DNA from: Acetobacteraceae bacterium
Lineage (GTDB): Bacteria > Pseudomonadota > Alphaproteobacteria > Acetobacterales > Acetobacteraceae
Reading direction: 5' to 3'
NCBI GenBank assembly: GCA_014377905.1
Contig: JACMOQ010000466.1
Coordinates: forward strand, 1-8,380
DNA length: 8,380 nt
Below are positions 1 through 4,567 of this stretch, in pieces (position 1 is the first letter of the stretch; each line of letters starts with the position of its first letter). The notes below the pieces were generated by a model. The model was not told the DNA's origin and did no database searches. It saw nothing but the letters and a program-made list of their open reading frames with translations. Made by a program: the position numbers and the translations under genes.

Positions 1-75
1 CCCCAGGGCTGCCGGGCGGAGCCGGTCCGCGAGCGGGGCGGTCGGTGGTATATGAAGCGGAAGCGCGGTGGACAT
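1..75 (-). CDS. rarA: Replication-associated recombination protein A (RarA/MgsA-like AAA ATPase), 5' end only
   Basis: Reading leftward from the ATG at 75-73 gives 25 codons with no stop before the window edge. The peptide contains APLADRLRPAALG. The pattern 'PLADRxRPxxLxE' followed by 'VVGQ' is the typical opening of RarA, an AAA ATPase related to clamp-loader subunits and RuvB that acts on stalled replication forks and single-strand gaps. The Walker motifs would lie beyond the window, so the call rests only on this N-terminal signature. No convincing Shine-Dalgarno sequence is visible upstream of the ATG; the frame stays open upstream for some codons, so a different start is possible. No other leftward frame over these bases gives a recognisable peptide. 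A RuvB-like or other clamp-loader-like ATPase is the main alternative. Confidence 0.6.
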   Translation of the reverse strand, partial: MSTALPLHIPPTAPLADRLRPAALG

Positions 76-178
76 AAGGAAGACGATAGCAGTTATCGTG
101 GCGGTTGGCGCGGCGCCCCGGGGATACAGAACATCGTGACGTGTTGCGTCCCAACCTCTGCACAATGAAACTCAGTAG

Positions 179-204
179 GGTGGAATGCGGCGTCGCACTC
201 CACC
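179..204. repeat. Imperfect palindromic element (dispersed-repeat type)
   Basis: An 11-base arm (179-189) and its partner (194-204) form a stem with one A-C mismatch and a 4-base loop GCGT. The outer arms are GGTGGA and TCCACC, preceded by TAG. The general form 'TAGGGTGG...CCACC' with a GCG/CGC core matches intergenic palindromes that I recall as widespread in proteobacterial genomes. The stretch 76-326 around it holds nothing else I can support: an AT-rich patch at about 240-320 and no convincing gene. The stem is seen directly; membership of a repeat family is inference. Confidence 0.45.
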
Positions 205-326
205 ATCTTCGTGGTGGCGACAGGGTGGACAACGGACATGGATACAGCCCATTGGTATAAATCAACAAAAAAACCAGTATTCCCTATATTAATTTCGTTA
301 TCGTAACAAATAGAGCGCACCATTGC

Positions 327-908
327 TCACCCGGCCGACCCCCAATTTTTTCCCGGTGGCGCAAACCACGCCCCCTTTGCCAATTCAGGCAAGCGCTTCG
401 GCGGCCAAACCGCCGCCCGGGCCGCCCGCTGTCTTTTCACCTTAACCGCGGCAATGTCCGCAACCGGTTGGCGAGGCACCGCCGAAATTGTCGGCTTGGC
501 AAATATCGCCGGCAGCGCATCAACCGTCAGCATCCGTAACAGCGGCCGCAGCACCCGCCCCGCCTGCGGCACCGCCGCCACAAACGCGGCGAACCCAGGA
601 TCAGCCAGCAAATGCTGCAGCTGCGATCCATAGGCCCGGGTCTCCCAAATCTGAAGTGCAAGCCACCCCCGTCTGCCCGGCAATTTCGGCCGTACGATCA
701 TCCGCGCCGATACGTTGCGAAGGCCCGTCTTCCGCGGCACCGGCAGTCTGCCCGCCAACCACAACCCATAAAGCCGTTCCAGCCGCACCGCCGCCCGCGC
801 CAAGCGCCCCCAAACCAGCACCAGTAACGCCGTCATCGCCCGGTCACGCGCTGCCCGGACCGCAATCGCGGCGCGCAGGTCAGTGAGGATGGCGATAAGG
901 TTTTTCAT
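327..908 (-). CDS. Small basic conserved hypothetical protein (193 aa)
   Basis: A 193-residue, very basic, Arg/Ala-rich protein starts with ATG at 908 and ends in TGA at 327-329. I recognise the style rather than a function: a hydrophobic/basic N-terminal half, a central segment (about residues 100-127) reading LLADPGFAAF...PQAGRVLRPLLRML, and a C-terminus rich in Pro/Lys/Arg ending near WFAPPG. Proteins with 'LLADPxxxxLxxxxPQAxRxLRPLxRML' occur as uncharacterised small proteins in Acetobacteraceae. There is no signal peptide, metal-binding motif or catalytic motif I can identify. The gene lies 95 bases downstream of the acyltransferase gene in the same direction but has its own promoter-like sequence. 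No Shine-Dalgarno sequence precedes the start. Many Arg and Pro codons also keep the opposite strand open, giving spurious frames. The coding call is fairly firm; the function is unknown. Confidence 0.75.
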   Translation of the reverse strand: MKNLIAILTDLRAAIAVRAARDRAMTALLVLVWGRLARAAVRLERLYGLWLAGRLPVPRKTGLRNVSARMIVRPKLPGRRGWLALQIWETRAYGSQLQHLLADPGFAAFVAAVPQAGRVLRPLLRMLTVDALPAIFAKPTISAVPRQPVADIAAVKVKRQRAARAAVWPPKRLPELAKGAWFAPPGKNWGSAG

Positions 909-916
909 GTCAATTG

Positions 917-945
917 TAATAACATTAACCCTCGCCGCGCGTCAA
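917..945 (-). promoter_or_regulatory. Sigma-70-like promoter for the 193-aa gene, nearly leaderless
   Basis: On the minus strand a -35 hexamer TTGACG (945-940) is followed after exactly 17 bases by TTATTA (922-917). The ATG of the downstream gene begins only 8 bases after the -10 hexamer. Transcription from this site would therefore start at or within a couple of bases of the start codon, which fits the absence of a Shine-Dalgarno sequence. The hexamers and spacing are seen; promoter activity is inferred. Confidence 0.45.
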
Positions 946-1003
946 GAATTTTCAGGCGTGGCGTTGCCGCGCTGCTCGCCAGCCCAACAAAAAACCGCGT
1001 CCC

Positions 1004-1963
1004 CTAAGCGAACGCCGCCTTGCCCAATTCCGCGTCCGGGCTGCCTTCGTTCGCTGGCCGCGCCGGCCGGTTCTGCCGCAGGGTCGCCGCCCCATCCGCC
1101 ACCGCGCGATACGTCGCCGCCGTCAACGCCTTGCGCGATGCGAAGCCTTCCGGGTTCATTGGCGTATGCAGCAGCATCGTCGCCCCCATATCGGTCATCT
1201 GCAGCAGCGGCCAGGCGTGGCTGGCAAGGTCCATGTCGCCATACCACGCGAACACCAACCGGTTTGACCGGCCGACCGGCATCCCGGCAAGCCGGTCGAA
1301 CACCAGCGACACTGGCTGCACCAAGGGCGGGCGCTGGGCAGCCCCGGTCGGCGCTTCGGCCAGCGACAGAAAGGCGGAGCGAAACGGCATAACGCGGGAA
1401 CCATCGGACGAGGTACCCTCGGGGAACAGGATCAGGCTATCGCCGCTATCCAGCCGTTCGCGCATCGCATCGCGTTCGCCCGCCGCGCGGGTGCGCTGGC
1501 GCGAGGTGAAGGCGGTGCGGCCGAGCCACGCGATCCAGCCGATCAGCGGCCAGGTGCCAACCTCGGACTTGGCGATGAAACAGGCGTCGAGTTGCGCGCC
1601 GAGCACCAACACGTCGAGCCAGGAAGTGTGGTTGCAGACATAAACCACCGGGCGGCCATCGGCGGTGCGATGCGCGGGGGCACCGATGATGCGAACCTTG
1701 AGGCCGATCAGCCAACACAGGCTGCCCCAGTAAAATCGCGGAAACGCCCGCTTGGCCGCACCCAGCCCGGTGCGGCCCGGCACCAACAGCAAAACCAATT
1801 GGATCACCATCGCAATCAGGGTCCACAGCGCCACCAGCACCAGGCGGCGCACCGCCCGAATTGCGCCCGAGATACGGCGACGCGGCGGCGTGGGTGCCAG
1901 CACATCCATCGGCACTTGGGCCTGTGGCAGGCGCAGCTTGGGGCGGTGCGGGGCATGCTTCAT
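1004..1963 (-). CDS. 1-acyl-sn-glycerol-3-phosphate acyltransferase family protein (PlsC-like)
   Basis: PlsC-family enzymes transfer an acyl chain to the sn-2 position of lysophosphatidic acid, giving phosphatidic acid at the inner face of the cytoplasmic membrane. From the ATG at 1963 (319 residues) the protein has a basic N-terminus and a hydrophobic membrane segment at about residues 40-61. It then has the catalytic block NHTSWLD (His112-x4-Asp117) and the glycerol-phosphate-binding block FPEGTS (180-185), both hallmarks of the family. A longer form from TTG at 1999 (331 residues) is possible; neither start has a clear Shine-Dalgarno sequence, and I prefer the ATG. It is longer than the roughly 245 residues of E. 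coli PlsC, mainly through its termini. Some relatives are lyso-ornithine-lipid acyltransferases (OlsA), so the substrate cannot be fixed from sequence alone. It lies just downstream of the yhaV toxin gene in the same direction, at the border of the accessory cluster. Confidence 0.9.
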   Translation of the reverse strand: MKHAPHRPKLRLPQAQVPMDVLAPTPPRRRISGAIRAVRRLVLVALWTLIAMVIQLVLLLVPGRTGLGAAKRAFPRFYWGSLCWLIGLKVRIIGAPAHRTADGRPVVYVCNHTSWLDVLVLGAQLDACFIAKSEVGTWPLIGWIAWLGRTAFTSRQRTRAAGERDAMRERLDSGDSLILFPEGTSSDGSRVMPFRSAFLSLAEAPTGAAQRPPLVQPVSLVFDRLAGMPVGRSNRLVFAWYGDMDLASHAWPLLQMTDMGATMLLHTPMNPEGFASRKALTAATYRAVADGAATLRQNRPARPANEGSPDAELGKAAFA

Positions 1964-2052
1964 GGCGCATCCATTACGCCACCGACCCGCGCCAAACAAT
2001 GACGGCCGTATGACCGTTGCTTGAACCTATCGTGGCAACCATCGCAATCGAA

Positions 2053-2070
2053 CGCCATCCCGTTATGGCG
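2053..2070 (-). other. Short hairpin straddling the yhaV stop codon
   Basis: CGCCAT (2053-2058) and ATGGCG (2065-2070) are perfect inverted arms around a 6-base loop, and the yhaV stop codon (2063-2065) lies inside it. No T-tract follows on the minus strand, so it is not a convincing intrinsic terminator. It could stabilise the 3' end of the TA transcript or be chance. Confidence 0.2.
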
Positions 2071-2548
2071 CAAGGCCCGCAACCGTTGCGCCGGTTTGCG
2101 CCGCAGCCATCAGCGATGCCCAGTCGTTGGGCGGGTTGCCGTTGGCCAGCATTTTGCCGAATACCGCGTACGCATCGGTCCGACTGTCATAGGCCCGCTT
2201 GGTGTCATCGTCGTTCACCCAGGCGTAAATGATGATCCTGGCCTTCAGGTCGTAGCGAAAGAACAGCCGATATTGCTGGAAGAATTTGGCGCGATACCAA
2301 TGGGTGAATGCCGGGCCGATGGTGCCGCCCTGGCGGTAGATCGGGTTGGCCGGGTTGTGCGGAATGTCCTCAAACGCCAGCTTGAGGATCGCGGCGAGGC
2401 GTTTGGCGCAGTTTTTTTTGCTGAAATTAATCGGGTCTTTGCTCCGGGCGCGCTCGATTTCGGTAACTGTTGCCGCGATCTGATCGACGAACAGCTTGTG
2501 AACCAAAATCGTCCAGCCGTTGACGACCAACCCCGGTTGGGCCGCCAT
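2063..2548 (-). CDS. yhaV: YhaV-type toxin of a PrlF-YhaV type II toxin-antitoxin system
   Basis: YhaV is a ribosome-dependent ribonuclease of the RelE superfamily that cleaves mRNA and is neutralised by PrlF. This 161-residue protein (E. coli YhaV about 154) follows the family from end to end: GWTI near residue 11, the helix segment KRLAAILKLAFEDIP (49-63), YRQGGT (71-76), the conserved core HWYRAKFFQQYRLFFRY (83-99), then KARIIIYAWVNDDDTKRAY (102-120) and the end motif GNPPNDW (137-143). The 3' tail is slightly longer than usual. Its ATG overlaps the prlF stop by one base (TAATG), indicating translational coupling. A run of eight A residues in the coding strand (2419-2412) is a possible slippage site. 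The toxin appears intact. Confidence 0.93.
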   Translation of the reverse strand: MAAQPGLVVNGWTILVHKLFVDQIAATVTEIERARSKDPINFSKKNCAKRLAAILKLAFEDIPHNPANPIYRQGGTIGPAFTHWYRAKFFQQYRLFFRYDLKARIIIYAWVNDDDTKRAYDSRTDAYAVFGKMLANGNPPNDWASLMAAAQTGATVAGLAP

Positions 2549-2871
2549 TATTCGTCTTCGGCAGACAGCGATGCTTCGAGGTCGATAGCGACGTCTTTCA
2601 CCAGATATTGCAGTCCCGCAAGCCAGTCGGCTGTCACCGGCCGGAGTGCGTCCGGTCGGGCCATCATGTCCGCGGCGAGGAAGGACAGGAATTGGCCGAT
2701 AACCGGGTCAGCATCCATGGAGTCTTTTTTGGCCAGTGTGACCTGACCGGATTCCTCAATCCGGAAGACGATTGCGCCTTGGGTGCCGACTTTTAGGGCA
2801 CGACGGATGGCAGATGGCAGCGTGGTCTGGCCTCGGCGGGTGACGGTGGCTTCGATTTCTAGGACGGGCAT
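2548..2871 (-). CDS. prlF: PrlF-type antitoxin (AbrB-fold DNA-binding protein)
   Basis: PrlF (SohA) binds YhaV and also represses its own promoter through an AbrB/SpoVT swapped-hairpin domain. From the ATG at 2871 the protein has 107 residues (E. coli PrlF 111). The DNA-binding domain spans about residues 6-48 with the family signature TRRGQTTLPSAIRRALKV (11-28). The C-terminal part, starting DPVIGQFLSFLAADM (55-69), corresponds to the toxin-binding region. A TTG two codons upstream is an alternative start; the ATG is preferred. It is the first gene of the prlF-yhaV operon, with a one-base stop/start overlap. A promoter-like sequence with an embedded inverted repeat sits about 45-75 bases upstream. 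GC is lower than in the flanking housekeeping genes. Confidence 0.92.
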   Translation of the reverse strand: MPVLEIEATVTRRGQTTLPSAIRRALKVGTQGAIVFRIEESGQVTLAKKDSMDADPVIGQFLSFLAADMMARPDALRPVTADWLAGLQYLVKDVAIDLEASLSAEDE

Positions 2872-2916
2872 GGGCAACTATCCAAGGTAAGTTTGATGCG
2901 GCGACAAGCAATCTCA

Positions 2917-2945
2917 GAAATAATGCATTTGCATTGGATTTACAA
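2917..2945 (-). promoter_or_regulatory. Promoter-like sequence for prlF-yhaV
   Basis: On the minus strand TTGTAA (2945-2940) is separated by 17 bases from TATTTC (2922-2917). Expected initiation is near 2910, leaving a leader of about 40 bases before the prlF ATG. Hexamers and spacing are read directly; activity is inferred. Confidence 0.4.
2922..2935. promoter_or_regulatory. Perfect inverted repeat, candidate operator between prlF and mrr
   Basis: AATGCA (2922-2927), two T bases, then TGCATT (2930-2935) form a perfect 6-base dyad. It lies between the -35 and -10 elements of the leftward prlF promoter candidate and overlaps the -35 of a rightward candidate. PrlF-YhaV complexes are known to autoregulate by binding promoter palindromes, so this is a natural operator candidate. 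The dyad is seen; binding is inference. Confidence 0.4.
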
Positions 2946-2955
2946 GAACTATATT
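2928..2955 (+). promoter_or_regulatory. Promoter-like sequence for the Mrr gene
   Basis: TTTGCA (2928-2933), a 16-base spacer and TATATT (2950-2955) form a plausible rightward promoter. It would give a leader of roughly 65 bases before the ATG at 3026. The -35 overlaps the inverted repeat at 2922-2935. The -10 hexamer is good and the -35 moderate. Confidence 0.3.
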
Positions 2956-2971
2956 AAACCCTCAACCCATT

Positions 2972-2990
2972 GCTTGACCTACGCTTGACC
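2972..2990 (+). repeat. Tandem 8-base direct repeat, 11-base period
   Basis: GCTTGACC occurs at 2972-2979 and again at 2983-2990, separated by TAC. A period of 11 bases places both copies on nearly the same face of the helix, as in binding sites for a dimeric regulator. It lies in the leader of the Mrr gene. Function is unknown. Confidence 0.3.
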
Positions 2991-3025
2991 CAATGCCGGC
3001 TGAGCAAGCTTCCGTTGGGCGTTAA

Positions 3026-3778
3026 ATGTGGTTAATTATTTCCATGCTCTCAACCGAATCCCTTAACCGCAAAACTCCTCCTAGGTCGGAAGCTGAATTC
3101 CTGCGGTTTATGAACCCGTTATTGAAGGAAGCCCATTTGGACGGCCCTGATTTGGATGCAATCTATCGACGCGTTGCGGAGATGACTGCGCTGTCTAGGA
3201 CGGGCACCGAGACAGACCATGCGGCGGAATTTCCTCTCGAATATGATGCTTCCGCCAACGACCTGGACGACGAGGTCATTGCGCCTTCTCCACAAACGTC
3301 TCCTTATAGTGATCATCGCCCCGCCCTCATTGCGCTGATTGGGAGTATGACGCCGGCTGGATTTGAAGAATTCTGTTCAGAATTGCTTTCCCGCGTAGGA
3401 GTGGAGGATGTTGAAACCACGCGATACTCCAAGGACGGCGGCATAGACGGTACTGGCCGTTTGCGCATCAACGAGTTTGTCTCGCAACCAATAGCGTTCC
3501 AGGCCAAGAAATTCGACGGCTCAGGCCGCAAAGTTTCATCTGAGGAAATTCAGCGCTTTCGCGGCGCTATTGGCGGACATATCGCAAAGGGCATATTTTT
3601 TACCACAACGACGTTTTCCGAGGACGCGAAGCGTGAGGCCAGGGCGCTCGGAAAAGTTGAAATCGAACTCGTTGATCTCGACAGGATATTAGAGATTTGC
3701 GAAACTTACGAGATCGGATTGACCGAACAAAAGATTCTAGTCACGGAGCCATCGTTCTTCGAGCGATTTCGCAAATAG
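3026..3778 (+). CDS. Mrr-type restriction endonuclease with atypical N-terminus
   Basis: Mrr-type enzymes cut modified DNA through a PD-(D/E)XK nuclease domain. The catalytic domain lies at about residues 97-225 of 250: an opening helix with FEEFCSELLSRVG (113-125), then YSKDGGIDG (134-142) carrying the metal-binding Asp, then FQAKK (158-162) with the Gln-x-Lys of the Mrr variant of the motif, then IQRFRGAI (175-182) and KGIFFTTTTFSEDA (188-201), typical of the family. E. coli Mrr has 304 residues with an N-terminal winged-helix domain. Here residues 1-95 do not resemble it and include an acidic, low-complexity linker (about 61-92). A TAA lies in frame directly before the ATG, so no longer N-terminus is possible in this frame. 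ATG at 3044 is an alternative start; neither has a clear Shine-Dalgarno sequence. GC is lower than in neighbouring housekeeping genes, and the gene diverges from prlF, suggesting horizontal acquisition. The nuclease residues look intact. Confidence 0.87.
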   Translation: MWLIISMLSTESLNRKTPPRSEAEFLRFMNPLLKEAHLDGPDLDAIYRRVAEMTALSRTGTETDHAAEFPLEYDASANDLDDEVIAPSPQTSPYSDHRPALIALIGSMTPAGFEEFCSELLSRVGVEDVETTRYSKDGGIDGTGRLRINEFVSQPIAFQAKKFDGSGRKVSSEEIQRFRGAIGGHIAKGIFFTTTTFSEDAKREARALGKVEIELVDLDRILEICETYEIGLTEQKILVTEPSFFERFRK

Positions 3779-3829
3779 GACGTTCGGTTTCGCCTTTTGG
3801 ACTCGAATGAACAAATATCGCCACCGCGA

Positions 3830-4123
3830 TCATCCGTTGTAACCGCCCTCACGCTGGCTCCGGATCGCCAAAACGAAAACTGCATCAATATTGACAACAA
3901 ATCGATACAACGCAGTAAACCCGCGCCCACCTCGCCCAATAACCAATTCGCGCTTCCCACCTTTAACCGGCCGACCGATCAACGGGCTATGACCCAGAAT
4001 ATTGATCGCCTGCACGATCTCGTTGATCCTGGCGGCCGCACCTTCAACCTGAAATTCCGCCATGTGGTCCAGAAATCGATCGAAATCATCGAATACGCGT
4101 GGCGCGAACGCAATGCGGGTCAT
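3830..4123 (-). CDS. RelE/ParE-family toxin
   Basis: This 97-residue protein has the small alpha-beta layout of the RelE/ParE superfamily: an N-terminal strand (TRIAFAPRV), a helical hairpin (about residues 10-45), the turn HSPLIGRPV (45-53), then RELVIGRGGRGFTALYRF (58-75) and the final strand AVFVLAIRSQREGGY (81-95). The C-terminal 'LAIRxQREGGY' is typical of ParE-like members. ParE toxins poison DNA gyrase while RelE toxins cut mRNA on the ribosome; the sequence alone does not decide between them. The ATG overlaps the stop of the upstream antitoxin gene by four bases (ATGA). It converges with the Mrr gene, whose stop is 51 bases away. Confidence 0.9.
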   Translation of the reverse strand: MTRIAFAPRVFDDFDRFLDHMAEFQVEGAAARINEIVQAINILGHSPLIGRPVKGGKRELVIGRGGRGFTALYRFVVNIDAVFVLAIRSQREGGYNG

Positions 4124-4416
4124 TCAGCCGGCGAAGTTTGCAACGTCCGGGCCGCTGGCTTAGGTGGTTTTTCACCACGCGATCGCGCCCCAAGCCACGC
4201 CTTGGTATCATCCCAATTGACCGTCTGTCCGGTCGCCAGGATGTCCGCCCAACGTTCATCAGCGATACGATGTAACGCGTCCTCCTGCTCAACCCGCTCA
4301 ACGGTCTCGGCAATGGCATCGAGGATAAATGCGTGCGTGGACTTTCCCGCGCGCGATGCCACGGCGGCGACGCGCGCTTTCAATTCGTCCTCAATCCGGA
4401 TCGTGGTGGTTGTCAT
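4120..4416 (-). CDS. Ribbon-helix-helix (CopG-type) antitoxin
   Basis: A 98-residue protein. Residues 1-45 form a ribbon-helix-helix domain: the beta ribbon TTTTIRIEDEL (2-12), then helices with KARVAAVASRAGKSTHAFI (13-31) and LDAIAETVERVEQ (32-44). The C-terminal part, including IADERWADILATGQTVNWDD (51-70) and AWLGARSRGEKP (73-84), matches the toxin-wrapping tail common in CopG-family antitoxins paired with ParE/RelE toxins. Translation of the toxin is probably coupled through the ATGA overlap. The ATG at 4416 has a weak AAGAG-like sequence about nine bases upstream. The complex is expected to repress its own promoter; a candidate operator lies about 30-50 bases upstream. Confidence 0.9.
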   Translation of the reverse strand: MTTTTIRIEDELKARVAAVASRAGKSTHAFILDAIAETVERVEQEDALHRIADERWADILATGQTVNWDDTKAWLGARSRGEKPPKPAARTLQTSPAE

Positions 4417-4447
4417 CGGGCACTCTTGGAACTATCCAGTTAACAAC

Positions 4448-4465
4448 GTAGCACGTTTGCACTAC
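4448..4465. promoter_or_regulatory. Candidate operator of the RHH/ParE module
   Basis: An 18-base element bounded by GTAG and CTAC, with GCAC repeated directly at 4-base spacing inside. Short GCAC/TAC-rich repeats of this kind often precede ribbon-helix-helix antitoxin genes. It is an imperfect dyad (outer four pairs plus one inner pair). Its position upstream of the antitoxin start supports autoregulation. The rest of 4417-4567 holds no gene that I can see. Confidence 0.35.
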
Positions 4466-4567
4466 AGCCACGATACAGAGCGCGCTTCATTCTCGCGCAG
4501 TCTGTCAATGATTTCCGACCTATTCATGCGCCAAAAATACCAGAAACCTAGCCCCTATCAGCCAAAC

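Noticed and set aside
93..323. Leftward 76-codon frame directly after the 193-aa gene, with a GGTGAG-like site before its ATG
   Set aside because: It is largely AT-rich intergenic sequence plus the translated palindromic repeat, its composition is not protein-like, and it has no recognisable motif. Probably not a gene.
488..886. Rightward Pro/Ala-rich frame opposite the 193-aa gene
   Set aside because: Low-complexity translation. The leftward frame has a conserved-looking segment and a promoter.
1020..1643. Rightward 207-codon frame opposite the acyltransferase gene
   Set aside because: The leftward frame contains the HTSWLD and FPEGTS motifs; the rightward one has none.
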